The notes under the pieces were generated by a model. That model was not told where the DNA came from and made no database searches. It was given only the letters and a program-made list of their open reading frames with translations. DNA of 64,000 nucleotides from positions 1-64,000 of the forward strand of contig NZ_FNYZ01000013.1 in the NCBI RefSeq assembly GCF_900109095.1. The letters run 5' to 3'. Source of the stretch: Sphingobium sp. AP50 (GTDB taxonomy: Bacteria; Pseudomonadota; Alphaproteobacteria; Sphingomonadales; Sphingomonadaceae). The number at the start of each line of letters is the position of its first letter. Positions within the stretch are counted from its first letter, which is position 1. The translations under genes were made by a program, and so were the position numbers. Shown piece after piece: positions 1 through 8,424 of this stretch.

Positions 1-103
1 AATAGAATTTCCCCATGATCCACCTCCAACAACGGTGAATCACATTTCCGACCTCATGGGAATCCCTCGATTCCTATTTCAAGCGCGATGCTCTAAACCA
101 CCT

Positions 104-178
104 CCGTTCGCTTCGAGCGCAGTCGAGAAGCGGCTAGAACTGCCCTTCTCGTTTCTCGACTTCGCTCGAAACGAACGG
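104..178. repeat. Imperfect inverted repeat, sphingomonad-type intergenic palindrome
   Basis: Two 26-nt arms (104-129 and 153-178) are reverse complements at 24 of 26 positions and are separated by 23 nt. The arms begin and end with CCGTTCG / CGAACGG and contain a GTCGAGAA core. Two related elements lie at 35995-36047 and 42076-42154, so this is one copy of a dispersed intergenic family. There is no U-run, so it is not an obvious terminator. It lies just beyond the 3' end of the LysR gene. Confidence 0.75.
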
Positions 179-200
179 CTCTTGGTAGATCAGGATAGAC

Positions 201-1091
201 TCAGGCCGCAGCCCAGCCCTTCTTGAGATGCCGACCCAGAAAATCGAGGCAGGATCGCACCTTCGCCATCTCCCCCTGTCCCGGCATATAGAGCGCTACG
301 ATCGAAGAAGCAGGAAGCTCGACCTGCGGCAACACGGGCTGCAATCGTCCTGCTTCCAGATCGTCGGATACCTCCCATAGCGACTTGAGCACGATGCCCG
401 CGCCATCCAGCGCCCAGGCGCGCGCCAGTTCACCGTCATTGGTGCTCAGCGTCACGCGCGGCCCGGCCGCGTCGCCCAGCAGCGCCCGCCACAAGTCCTG
501 CTGCACCTGTCCCGCCACGATATTGTCATGGCTGGCGAGGTCATGGACGCCGGCGGGGTGGCCGCGCCGGTTGAGATAATCGGGCGCCGCGCACAACAGG
601 CGCGGATTGTCGCTCAGTCGTTTCATCGTCAGCCCGCTATCGGGCGGAGGATCGAAGCAGAGCGCGATATCATGCCCGCTTTCAACGATGTTCATCGCCT
701 GCTCCGCCGTCTCCAGATGCACGGTTACGTCGGGATGCAGCATGGCATATTGGCGAAAGAGCGGCGCAAGGCGCATCCGTGCAGCGCCGATCGTCGTCAC
801 CACGCGCAGCGGCCCGGCCGCTTCGGTCGCGCGCCGCATCACATCGGTTTCGACATCGTCAATCGCCGTCAGGGCCTGTCCCGCCCGCTCGTAAAGAATA
901 TTGCCTTCGTCGGTCAGCGACAGGTGTCGGCTGTTGCGGCGGATCAGCATTACGCCCAGCCGCTGCTCCAGTTGCGACAGCCGCCGGCTGGTCGCGGCCA
1001 GTGAAAGGCCCAGCCTTTTCGCCGCTTCGGACAGGGTGCCCGATTCGGCGATCTTCACGAAGGATTCGATCTCTGCAAAACGGTCAGCCAT
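201..1091 (-). CDS. LysR-family transcriptional regulator
   Basis: The 296-aa protein has the normal LysR length. A winged helix-turn-helix occupies about residues 4-62, with the recognition region SEAAKRLGLSLAATSRRLSQ at 21-40, followed by a LysR substrate-binding domain from about residue 90. LysR proteins usually act as tetramers that sense a small-molecule co-inducer and regulate a nearby or divergent target. The divergent neighbours here are a small membrane protein and a bestrophin, 226 bp away, but nothing in the sequence identifies the ligand or proves that they are targets. The family is certain; the specific role is unknown. Confidence 0.9.
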   Translation of the reverse strand: MADRFAEIESFVKIAESGTLSEAAKRLGLSLAATSRRLSQLEQRLGVMLIRRNSRHLSLTDEGNILYERAGQALTAIDDVETDVMRRATEAAGPLRVVTTIGAARMRLAPLFRQYAMLHPDVTVHLETAEQAMNIVESGHDIALCFDPPPDSGLTMKRLSDNPRLLCAAPDYLNRRGHPAGVHDLASHDNIVAGQVQQDLWRALLGDAAGPRVTLSTNDGELARAWALDGAGIVLKSLWEVSDDLEAGRLQPVLPQVELPASSIVALYMPGQGEMAKVRSCLDFLGRHLKKGWAAA

Positions 1092-1317
1092 GCTTCAAAA
1101 GCTAGGGGCATGATGCTGCGGTGCAATAGGAAGGCTGTTGCACGCGCGCATGTTTTTGTTGCTGCATCTCTCAAAAACGACGCTTTTGTAAGCTTTTCTT
1201 TCGCGCTTCCGCAGAACGCAACCTTGGCTTGCATTCTGTGCATTGCGTTGACGGCCCGTTTCGCAACGCATCATTTTCACGGGAAATCCCCTGATCCCCC
1301 GTCCGGAGTTTTCCCTG

Positions 1318-1554
1318 ATGCCGATGCTGAACCCACCCCGTGCCAAGGCTGATCCGCCCATCGCCTGGAATGATATCGAAGCGCTGCCGGTCTATGCGGC
1401 GATGCTGCTCTGCCTCATTTGCCTGGGCTTCGCCCTGGCCGACAGCACCCCGACGCTGCATGCCACCCTGCTCAAGATCGTGGGCATCGTCGGTGGCCTC
1501 GCGCTGCGCCACGCCTGGCTGAAGCTGGACGAAGAGGGCGGCGACGCCCTCTGA
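1318..1554 (+). CDS. Small hypothetical membrane protein, 78 aa
   Basis: A short protein with a polar proline-rich N-terminus and two hydrophobic stretches (about residues 26-41 and 50-62). The C-terminus is acidic (KLDEEGGDAL). A GGAG sequence about ten bases upstream supports the ATG at 1318. It ends 20 bp before the bestrophin gene and may be cotranscribed with it. No family was recognised. Codon use matches its neighbours, so it is probably real. Confidence 0.55.
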   Translation: MPMLNPPRAKADPPIAWNDIEALPVYAAMLLCLICLGFALADSTPTLHATLLKIVGIVGGLALRHAWLKLDEEGGDAL

Positions 1555-1574
1555 GCCTCCAATAGATTCCTGTC

Positions 1575-2462
1575 ATGATCGTCGGTCGATCCCCGCGCAT
1601 CCGGCAGAGTTTCCAGAAAGCGTGGAGCGCGCTGATCGCGCTCTTCTTCTGGGATCTGGCGGTCACCATCTTCTATTATATGTCGCCGTTCAAGGCGCCT
1701 GCGCTGCCGCTCACCATCTTCGGCACCGCTCTGGCGCTGGTGCTGGGCTTCCGCGTCAACAGCGCCTATTCGCGCTGGTGGGAAGGCCGCATCCTCTGGG
1801 GCGCGATGGTCAATGTCTCGCGTAGCTTCGCACGGACCGTGCTGGCCTATCTGCCCGATACCCCCGAAGCGCGCGCCATGGGCGTGACATTGGTCAAGCG
1901 CCATGTCGCCTATGTTCATGCCCTGCGCTGCCAGTTGCGGCGGCAGGACCCGGCGCCCGACGTGCGGCGCGTGCTGGAAACCGAGGAACCGCTGGAGGCG
2001 CTGGAACGGCGCAATCCCGCCAATGGACTGCTCGACGGGTCGGACCGGATGCTGATGGATGCGGTCCATCGCGGCTGGATCGACACCATCCAGCAAAGTC
2101 GGGTCGAAGGGCTGCTCGTGGACATGTCCAATGCGCAAGGCGGCATGGAGCGGATCAAGAACACGCCGCTGCCCGCCCAATATCGCGCCTTCCCCAAATA
2201 TTTCACCCGGCTTTTCTGCATCCTGCTGCCGGTCGGACTGGTGGAAACGCTGGGCATGGCGACCCCGGTCGGGTCGGCTGCGGCGGGCTTCATGTTCCTG
2301 GCGGTCCTGCAAATCGGCGACGATCTGGTCGATCCGTTCGGCAATGACGTCCACGACCTGCCGCTCAACGCCATCACCACCACGATCGAGGGCGATCTCA
2401 ATCAGGCGATCGGCCTGCCCGCACCGCGGCCGGTCGAACCGGTCGACGGCGTGCTCTGGTAG
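1575..2462 (+). CDS. Bestrophin family protein
   Basis: A 295-aa protein of the bacterial bestrophin (UPF0187/YneE) family, which form pentameric channels in the inner membrane. Transmembrane segments are seen at about residues 17-37 and 43-60 and again near 205-245. The family signature around SAYSRWWEGR (63-72) and the C-terminal GDDLVDPFGN segment are both present. Eukaryotic members are calcium-activated chloride channels, whereas characterised bacterial members conduct cations. Ion selectivity here cannot be read from sequence. The gene follows the 78-aa ORF closely. Confidence 0.85.
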   Translation: MIVGRSPRIRQSFQKAWSALIALFFWDLAVTIFYYMSPFKAPALPLTIFGTALALVLGFRVNSAYSRWWEGRILWGAMVNVSRSFARTVLAYLPDTPEARAMGVTLVKRHVAYVHALRCQLRRQDPAPDVRRVLETEEPLEALERRNPANGLLDGSDRMLMDAVHRGWIDTIQQSRVEGLLVDMSNAQGGMERIKNTPLPAQYRAFPKYFTRLFCILLPVGLVETLGMATPVGSAAAGFMFLAVLQIGDDLVDPFGNDVHDLPLNAITTTIEGDLNQAIGLPAPRPVEPVDGVLW

Positions 2463-2549
2463 GATAGGCGAGGGGGGAGGGTGCCTGTCCTACATTCCGC
2501 CTCCTCCTGTAAAATCCGCTCCCAAAATCGTCATGGGATAAGCCTGAAT

Positions 2550-2618
2550 CGTCATTGCGAGCGGAGCGAAGCAATCCACGGCGCATCCATGGATTGCTTT
2601 GCTCCGCTCGCAATGACG
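2550..2618. repeat. 29-nt inverted repeat with 11-nt loop
   Basis: Arms 2550-2578 and 2590-2618 are reverse complements with one mismatch in 29 and can form a long hairpin. The arms start with CGTCATTGCGAGCGGAGC. It lies in the 280-bp gap between the converging bestrophin and motB genes. This type of intergenic palindrome is common in alphaproteobacterial genomes. It has no U-run, so a role as transcript-end barrier or mobile REP-like element is inference. Confidence 0.8.
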
Positions 2619-2710
2619 TAGTTGATCAAAGCAAAGCCATTTCACTTTGTAAGATAATTTCCGTCTTTTGTACGGAAATGTCAAAACTTGCGGGAAATGT
2701 GCGAAGTTAA

Positions 2711-2732
2711 GGCGGTGATTTCCAACACCGCC
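2711..2732 (-). terminator. Hairpin downstream of motB, possible terminator
   Basis: A perfect 7-bp stem GGCGGTG/CACCGCC with an 8-nt loop lies 11 bp beyond the motB stop. On the minus strand it is followed by TTAACTT, a weak U-rich tail, so it may end the motAB transcript. Efficiency is uncertain. Confidence 0.45.
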
Positions 2733-2742
2733 CTGTCTTCTA

Positions 2743-3795
2743 TCAGTGCTTACCGGGCTTGCTTGACGTACCGGGCGCCGTCGGATTGACCAGTTGTGCG
2801 CCGTTGGGCAGGCCGGTGCCGCCCATGTCCAGCTTTTGCGCCTGCGTCTGGGCAACACGGGCGGGATCGTCCCGCTCCTTGATCGCGGCCTTGGTTTCTT
2901 CGTCCATGTCGTCGTCCGTATCGCCATTGCCGCCGCCACGGGTCCAGCCCAGGATGATCGACATGCGCCGGTTGCGCGGATCATAGACGTCGGTCTTGAT
3001 GAACGGCTCGCGGTCGGCGACCCCTTCGATCCGGGCAAAGCGGTCATTGGGAATACCAGTCTGGCTCAGCGCCTGTCGCGTCGATTCGGCGCGGGCGGAC
3101 GACAGCATCCAGTTGTTCATGGTCCGGCCCGATGCATAGGGCAGGCCATCGGTATGGCCGCGCACGATCAGCGGGTTGGGCATGGTCTGCAACGCCTGCG
3201 ACACTTCGCCGATCAGCGCGCGGGCTTCAGGCACCAACTGGTCGGTGCCGGACCGGAACATGGCAAAGTCCGCCTCGTCGATCAGGTCGATGCGCAGCCC
3301 TTCACGGGTTTCGGTGAAGCGCACATTCTTGCGCAGCTTCGCCAGCCCCTTGCGGTTCATCCGCTCTTCCAGCTGCTTCTTGATACCTTCGAACTTCTGC
3401 CGGTCGGCAGCGCGCATCGCCTTGCCGCCCTGATCCTTGGTGCCAGTGGCGTCGCGGGGAATGGTGATCGACAAATTGCCGACGCCGCCCGTGGTCGGGT
3501 AGTTTTCCTTGCCCGTCATGCTGTCGCCGCCCAGCAGCCCGGTCGAACCGGCCGACGCCATCTTCAGTTCGACCAGGGTGGGCGTGAAATAGTCGGCCAG
3601 CGCCTTGCGCTGCTTTTCCGTCGTCGCGCCCAACAGCCACATCAGCAGGAAGAACGCCATCATCGCCGTCACGAAGTCGGCATAGGCGACCTTCCAGGCG
3701 CCGCCATGATGGCCGCCATGCCCTTCGACGATGATTTTCTTGACGATGATCGGCCTTGGTTCAGGCTCGTTCGCGCCGCGCTTCTTCTCCGCCAT
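2743..3795 (-). CDS. motB: Flagellar motor stator protein MotB
   Basis: The 350-aa inner-membrane stator subunit anchors the motor to peptidoglycan. A cytoplasmic tail is followed by a single transmembrane helix carrying the essential proton-binding aspartate (D40 in AYADFVTAMMAFFLLMW). A long plug/linker and a C-terminal OmpA-like peptidoglycan-binding domain follow (NPLIVRGHTDG and RRMSIILGW). A His/Gly-rich run (EGHGGHHGG) precedes the helix. It lies 3 bp behind motA on the same strand, so the pair is one operon driven from a sigma-28-like site upstream of motA. Confidence 0.96.
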   Translation of the reverse strand: MAEKKRGANEPEPRPIIVKKIIVEGHGGHHGGAWKVAYADFVTAMMAFFLLMWLLGATTEKQRKALADYFTPTLVELKMASAGSTGLLGGDSMTGKENYPTTGGVGNLSITIPRDATGTKDQGGKAMRAADRQKFEGIKKQLEERMNRKGLAKLRKNVRFTETREGLRIDLIDEADFAMFRSGTDQLVPEARALIGEVSQALQTMPNPLIVRGHTDGLPYASGRTMNNWMLSSARAESTRQALSQTGIPNDRFARIEGVADREPFIKTDVYDPRNRRMSIILGWTRGGGNGDTDDDMDEETKAAIKERDDPARVAQTQAQKLDMGGTGLPNGAQLVNPTAPGTSSKPGKH

Positions 3796-3798
3796 GGC

Positions 3799-4662
3799 TT
3801 ATTTGTTCCGCATGCCGTCGAACACCTCGGCAAAGCCGGGCTGGTTGGCATGGATCAGGCTGGAGCGGGCCGCTTCGATAACGAGCGGCTGCGGATGGCC
3901 GTGCAGCGACGCGATGATGATCTGCTTGACCACATGATAGATGGCCCCGTCCTGCTCGATCACCGCGCGGCAGCGATTGGCGAAGGGATTGACCATGCCA
4001 TAGGCCAGCAACACGCCCAGGAAGGTGCCGACCAGCGCCGAACCGATCATCGCACCCAGCACCGAAGGCGGCTGGTCGATCGACCCCATGGTCTTCACCA
4101 CGCCCAGCACCGCCGCGACGATACCCAGCGCGGGCAGCGCGTCGGCCAGCCCCTGAAGATTGTCGGCGGGTTTCAGCGCTTCGTGGTGATGGGTCTTCAG
4201 GCTGTTGTCCATCACGTCCTCGACCGCATGCGGATCGAGCGTGCCGGACGATACGACGACAAGGCGCAGCGTGTCGCTGATCAGGTGGATCAGCGTCTTG
4301 TCCTTCATCAGCTTGGGATATTCGCCGAAGATGGGCGATGTGCCCGGATCTTCGATATGCGGTTCCAGCGCCACCGGGCCTTCGACCCGCAGCGTCTTCA
4401 TCAGCTTGCTGACCAGGAAGATGCAGTCGAGGAAATCCTGCTTCTTATACTGCGGCCCCTTGAACACCTTGCCCAGACCGCCGCCCAGCGCCTTCAGGTC
4501 CGCGCCCGAATTGCCGATGATCAGCGCGCCGACAGCGGCACCGCCGATGATCAGCATTTCATGGGGCAGGGCGTGAAGGACGGGGCCGATGTCGCCGCCG
4601 GTGAAGACGAAGCCGCCGAACACCATGCCGAGCAGGACGACCAGGCCGATGATTGGAAACAT
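3799..4662 (-). CDS. motA: Flagellar motor stator protein MotA
   Basis: The 287-aa protein matches the enterobacterial MotA length (295 in E. coli). It has two N-terminal transmembrane segments (about 1-20 and 36-52), a large cytoplasmic loop that contacts FliG, and two C-terminal helices (ALPALGIVAAVLGVVKTM and VLGAMIGSALVGTFLGVLLA). With MotB it forms the proton-driven torque generator. It is the first gene of motAB and has a sigma-28-type site at 4734-4760. A second, smaller stator-like pair lies at 13330-14492. Confidence 0.96.
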   Translation of the reverse strand: MFPIIGLVVLLGMVFGGFVFTGGDIGPVLHALPHEMLIIGGAAVGALIIGNSGADLKALGGGLGKVFKGPQYKKQDFLDCIFLVSKLMKTLRVEGPVALEPHIEDPGTSPIFGEYPKLMKDKTLIHLISDTLRLVVVSSGTLDPHAVEDVMDNSLKTHHHEALKPADNLQGLADALPALGIVAAVLGVVKTMGSIDQPPSVLGAMIGSALVGTFLGVLLAYGMVNPFANRCRAVIEQDGAIYHVVKQIIIASLHGHPQPLVIEAARSSLIHANQPGFAEVFDGMRNK

Positions 4663-4733
4663 GCTTATCCCCGAAATAATGACCCGCAGGTCCAGGCCGA
4701 TGCCGCATCACAAAGGATGCGTGTCTGATGGTT

Positions 4734-4760
4734 AATACGGCCTGGTTAGCATCCGGTTTA
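4734..4760 (-). promoter_or_regulatory. Sigma-28-type promoter for motAB
   Basis: Read on the minus strand the site is TAAA-N15-GCCGTATT, close to the FliA consensus TAAA-N15-GCCGATAA, with its -10 end about 70 bp upstream of motA. The -35 TAAA sits in the loop of a 6-bp hairpin (4749-4766). A TTAACCAT half-site (4728-4735, minus strand) abuts the -10 element. The same spacing and -10 core recur in front of fliC, fliD and the second stator pair. Confidence 0.7.
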
Positions 4761-4782
4761 GGATGCCCTGCCTTTTTCCCGC

Positions 4783-5628
4783 TTATTTGATCAGGTCGAA
4801 CAGTGACTGCTGGTTGATCCGCGCATAGGTCGTCTGTGCTGCTTCCAACTGGAGCAGTTGCGACTGCACGCGCGAGATCACGTCGGCCAGATTGGTCGAC
4901 TCCAGATCCGCCCGCCGCTCGGTCAGGTCGGTATCCACCACGGTCAGGCGATTGCCGATAGTTTCCAGCCGGTCGCTGCGTACACCCTGCTTGGCCTGCT
5001 CGACGGTGATATGGCTCTGCGCGGCCTGCACACCCTCCAGCGACGTGGCAATGGTGCTATCGTCCCCGCTTTCGATCGCGGCAATGCTCTGCGCCAATAT
5101 GTCGTCGAGCGACATGTCGGTGCCGTTGACGTCGATGCCCTCCGACACTTCCTGCTTGGTGCCGACGACGGCCAGATTGAGGCCCCGGCTGACTGGCACC
5201 AAGACGCTCTGCTTGTCGTCGAACACCGACACGCCCTGATAATCCGTCTGGTTCAGCAATTCGCCGACCGTGGTGCGGATGGTCGACATTTCCTCGACGA
5301 TCGCGGCGCGACTGGTGTCGTTCAGCGATCCGTTACGGGCCGACGTCACCAGTTCCTGCGCGCGGATCAGCAGATTGTTGATTTCCGACAGATTGGCTTC
5401 GGCATTGCCGGCGCGGGTAGTGCCATAGCTGACATTGGTCTGCCAGGCGGCCTGCTGCGCCTGCGCCCGGCCGACGTCCGACACCTGCACCCAGGCGAGC
5501 GCATTGTCCGACGCCTTGTTCAGCGTAATGCCGGTGGAGATGGCGGTCTGGCCCTCGGCGATGCTTTTCGACAGCTGCTGCTGGCGACGAATTTCGGCGA
5601 AGAGCGTCTTGGTGGTGATGGCTACCAT
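4783..5628 (-). CDS. flgL: Flagellar hook-filament junction protein FlgL (HAP3)
   Basis: The 281-aa axial protein joins hook to filament. It has the flagellin-like N-terminal coiled region (TTKTLFAEIRRQQQLSKSIAEGQTAISTG) and a C-terminal helical region ending in NQQSLFDLIK. It is close to the usual FlgL size (about 300 aa) and carries only a small middle domain. It follows flgK by 17 bp and is the last gene of the flgGHIJKL run. Confidence 0.9.
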   Translation of the reverse strand: MVAITTKTLFAEIRRQQQLSKSIAEGQTAISTGITLNKASDNALAWVQVSDVGRAQAQQAAWQTNVSYGTTRAGNAEANLSEINNLLIRAQELVTSARNGSLNDTSRAAIVEEMSTIRTTVGELLNQTDYQGVSVFDDKQSVLVPVSRGLNLAVVGTKQEVSEGIDVNGTDMSLDDILAQSIAAIESGDDSTIATSLEGVQAAQSHITVEQAKQGVRSDRLETIGNRLTVVDTDLTERRADLESTNLADVISRVQSQLLQLEAAQTTYARINQQSLFDLIK

Positions 5629-5645
5629 GGATCAGTCCCTTCGCG

Positions 5646-6980
5646 TCACATGATGTCCAGGATGGACTGGATGGTTTCCTTGGCTACCTGCAAAATCTTG
5701 GCGCAGCCCGAATAGGCCTGCTGCACACGCAACAGGTCGGCCGCCTCGGTATCCAGATCGACGCCGCTCACCGCCTCGCGCGCGGCGACGGCCTGATCGT
5801 TGCGGCTGGTCGCCGTTTCATATTCGGCCTTGGTCGACGATATCAAAGCGGCGTTGCCGGCGATCAGCGCCGTCCAGCCATTTTCCACGCTGCCGCTTCC
5901 GCGCAGTACCGAGTTCACCGTCAGCAGATTGCCGTTCAGCGTGCCGTCCGACGATTTGGTGGCGAGCTGGGTGGGGTCGGTCATGACCGCGCTGATGGTC
6001 GCGGCGGTCGTGCCCGACAGCAGCGCGCCGCCGGCCACGTCCGAATCCGTCAGGCCCTGTGCGTGCCAGTCGTTGAGGTCGGTCACGAACTGCGCGGCCA
6101 GATCGTCCAGTTCCGAACGGCGATCGGCCACGGTGCTGGCGGCCGAAGCGAGGCCCCCCAGCGTACCGCTGGCGGGCGTGGCGATGGCCGTGCCGTCCGC
6201 CAGACTGAACGCCAGCGTCCCGTCCTCATTGGCAGCAACCGCCAGGCTAGTCGCGGTCGTGCCGCTCAGCAGCGTCTGTCCGCCCAGGCTGATTTCCGCG
6301 CTGTCATGCGCGCCGAAGCTGATCGTGACGTTAACGTTGGAGGAAATAGTGTCCAGCGCGGCGTCGCGGCTGTCGAGCAACTGCGCATAAGCCGACGTGC
6401 CCGGCTGCGCGCGCAGCAGGCTGTTGTTGATGTCCGCCAGCGATTTCAGCGCCTGATTGACCGTATCGACCGAGGATTGGGCTTCGGTCGCGATCCCGCT
6501 CGATACGTTGTTCAGGTCGGCGGCGGTCTGGTTGAACGATTGCGCGACGCGGCTGATGCTGTCCAACGTGGTGACGCGCAGCGACGTGTCGCTGGGGCTG
6601 GCGGCCAGCTTGTCGATATTCTGGTACATCGTCGTCATCAGCTGGCCGACGCCGGTGCTGGTGTCGTTCAGCGCGGTTTCGCTATCGGCCAGCCAGCGCT
6701 GGCGCGCGGCTGCGCTGCCCAATGCCGTGGCGGTCGATCGCACGCTGGCGTCCAGATAGGGATCGGTCGCGCGATTGACGCTCGATACATAGGTACCGCC
6801 GAAATTGCCGACCGCGCTATAGGTCGCCATGGTCGCAGTGGACGAACCGGATTCGGTGGTCGTCACCGTGCGGCGGGCATAGCCGGCGGTGCTGGAATTG
6901 GCGATATTTTCGGAAATCGCCGCCATCGCCGTGCGATAGGCCTTGGTGCCTGAAGCGCCGATGGTGAAGAGATCGCTCAT
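5646..6980 (-). CDS. flgK: Flagellar hook-associated protein FlgK (HAP1)
   Basis: The 444-aa protein forms the first hook-filament junction layer. The N-terminus (MSDLFTIGASGTKAYRTAMAAI) has the flagellar rod/hook N-terminal motif, a helical D0/D1 region follows, and the C-terminus is typical (GVDLDTEAADLLRVQQAYSG). It is shorter than enterobacterial FlgK (about 547 aa), so the central domain is reduced. The start overlaps the flgJ stop by 4 bp, which suggests translational coupling. Confidence 0.92.
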   Translation of the reverse strand: MSDLFTIGASGTKAYRTAMAAISENIANSSTAGYARRTVTTTESGSSTATMATYSAVGNFGGTYVSSVNRATDPYLDASVRSTATALGSAAARQRWLADSETALNDTSTGVGQLMTTMYQNIDKLAASPSDTSLRVTTLDSISRVAQSFNQTAADLNNVSSGIATEAQSSVDTVNQALKSLADINNSLLRAQPGTSAYAQLLDSRDAALDTISSNVNVTISFGAHDSAEISLGGQTLLSGTTATSLAVAANEDGTLAFSLADGTAIATPASGTLGGLASAASTVADRRSELDDLAAQFVTDLNDWHAQGLTDSDVAGGALLSGTTAATISAVMTDPTQLATKSSDGTLNGNLLTVNSVLRGSGSVENGWTALIAGNAALISSTKAEYETATSRNDQAVAAREAVSGVDLDTEAADLLRVQQAYSGCAKILQVAKETIQSILDIM

Positions 6981-7309
6981 GCGCCTGCCGCCGTGGTCGA
7001 ACCGTCAGTCGTGCTGATTGCGGACGTGTCCTTCACGCGGGCGCCAAATTGCTTCATCAGCAATTCGGCGATGCCCATCGCGCCCTTGGTGGCCATGGCG
7101 TCGGCCGTGCGGGCGTCGGCCATGTCGCGAAACTGCTGGGTGGCGCTCGATTCGTCGATCCCTTCGGCCAGGCTGGCAGACCGCATTGCGCCGATCATCT
7201 GGCGCAGGAACACCGCCTCGAACTGCTGCGCCGCCTTTTGCAGCGATGCCTTCGTTTCGGCGGTGGCGGGCTGGCTGCCCGTTGCGGAAATATTCGATAG
7301 CTGCATCAC
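6977..7309 (-). CDS. flgJ: FlgJ-type rod-binding protein, single domain
   Basis: The 110-aa protein contains only the N-terminal rod-capping domain of FlgJ (core AAQQFEAVFLRQMIGAMRSAS, about residues 29-49). It lacks the C-terminal muramidase domain of the enterobacterial protein. This is usual in alphaproteobacteria, where a separate lytic transglycosylase supplies the wall-cutting activity. A candidate for that enzyme lies at 15916-16734. The gene overlaps both flgI and flgK by 4 bp. Confidence 0.88.
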   Translation of the reverse strand: MMQLSNISATGSQPATAETKASLQKAAQQFEAVFLRQMIGAMRSASLAEGIDESSATQQFRDMADARTADAMATKGAMGIAELLMKQFGARVKDTSAISTTDGSTTAAGA

Positions 7310-8424
7310 AATACCACCAGTTCCGCTTTCATCGCGCCCGCCTGTTTCAGCGCTTCCAGGATCGCGACCATGTCCGCCGGGGAGGCCCCGATCGCGTTGA
7401 CCGCCTTCACAATATCGGCCAGCGACGCCCCACCTTTAAAATTAACCATAGGTTTCTTTTCCTGGTCGATGCTGATGCTGCTCGATTGCTCGGTCGCGGT
7501 CTGGCCCTGACTGAAGGGGGCGGGCTGCACGACGCGGGGGCTTTCATTGACGCTGACGGTCAATTTGCCATGGGCGACGGCGGCCGGATGGATGCGCACC
7601 GCGCCGTTGATGACGACAGTGCCGGTACGGGCGTTGACGATGACGCGGGCGGGCGCATCGGCCGGCGTAACCTCGATATTCTCGATCATGCCCATCATCA
7701 TGATGCGGTCTTCCGCGCCGGGGGCAGCGTCGATCGCGACCGACACGGCATCGACCGCGCGGGCGCGGCGATCACCGAAGGTCTTGTTGATGCCATCGGC
7801 AACACGCAGCGCGGTGGTCAGGTCTGCTTCGGCCAGGTTGAAGGTCAGGGTCGGAGCGGTATCGAAACCGGTGGCGACCGCGCGTTCGACTGTCGCGCCT
7901 TCGGGAATGCGACCGGCCGAGGGAATGTTGACCGACACCTGGCTGCCATCGGCGCCGGAGACGCCCAGACCGCCCACGGCCAGATTACCCTGCGACATGG
8001 CATAGATTTCATTATCCGCGCCGCGCAGCGGGGTCATGATCAGCGTACCGCCGCGCAGCGACTTGGCCTTGCCCAGCGCCGACACGGTCACGTCCAGCCG
8101 CTGGCCGGGCTTGGCGAAGGCGGGCAGGTCGGCCGTGACCAGCACGGCTGCCGCATTCTTCAGCGCGGGGTTGATGTTGTTCGGCAGCGTCAGGCCGAAG
8201 CGCGATACCACGCCCTTCATGCCCTGCGTCGCATATTCAATGCTGTCGTCGCCGGTGCCGGCCAGACCCACGACGATGCCGTAACCGGTCAGCTGGTTGG
8301 GGCGGACGCCCTGAAAGGTGCCGAGATCCTTGACCCGTTCGGCATGGGCGGCCGGTGCGGCGGCGAGCGCCAGCACGGGCAGGAGGAAGCGGAACAGGCG
8401 GATCATGGCGGTCCGGATCTCCAT
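7306..8424 (-). CDS. flgI: Flagellar P-ring protein FlgI
   Basis: The 372-aa periplasmic protein forms the P ring around the rod in the peptidoglycan layer. An N-terminal Sec signal peptide (LFRFLLPVLALAAAPAAHA) is followed by the family start ERVKDLGTFQGVRPNQLTGY. The length is typical (365-370 aa). The ATG at 8424 overlaps the flgH stop as TGATG. An alternative ATG six codons in (8406) also leaves a full signal peptide. Confidence 0.95.
   Translation of the reverse strand: MEIRTAMIRLFRFLLPVLALAAAPAAHAERVKDLGTFQGVRPNQLTGYGIVVGLAGTGDDSIEYATQGMKGVVSRFGLTLPNNINPALKNAAAVLVTADLPAFAKPGQRLDVTVSALGKAKSLRGGTLIMTPLRGADNEIYAMSQGNLAVGGLGVSGADGSQVSVNIPSAGRIPEGATVERAVATGFDTAPTLTFNLAEADLTTALRVADGINKTFGDRRARAVDAVSVAIDAAPGAEDRIMMMGMIENIEVTPADAPARVIVNARTGTVVINGAVRIHPAAVAHGKLTVSVNESPRVVQPAPFSQGQTATEQSSSISIDQEKKPMVNFKGGASLADIVKAVNAIGASPADMVAILEALKQAGAMKAELVVL

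Noticed and set aside
2794..4728. A 644-residue plus-strand frame opposite motA and motB
   Set aside because: It is rich in His, Arg, Gln and Asp, typical of antisense frames in GC-rich DNA, and both motA and motB have full family signatures on the other strand.
6977..7309. FlgJ as a truncated pseudogene
   Set aside because: The rod-binding domain is complete and both ends overlap neighbouring genes; single-domain FlgJ is normal in alphaproteobacteria.
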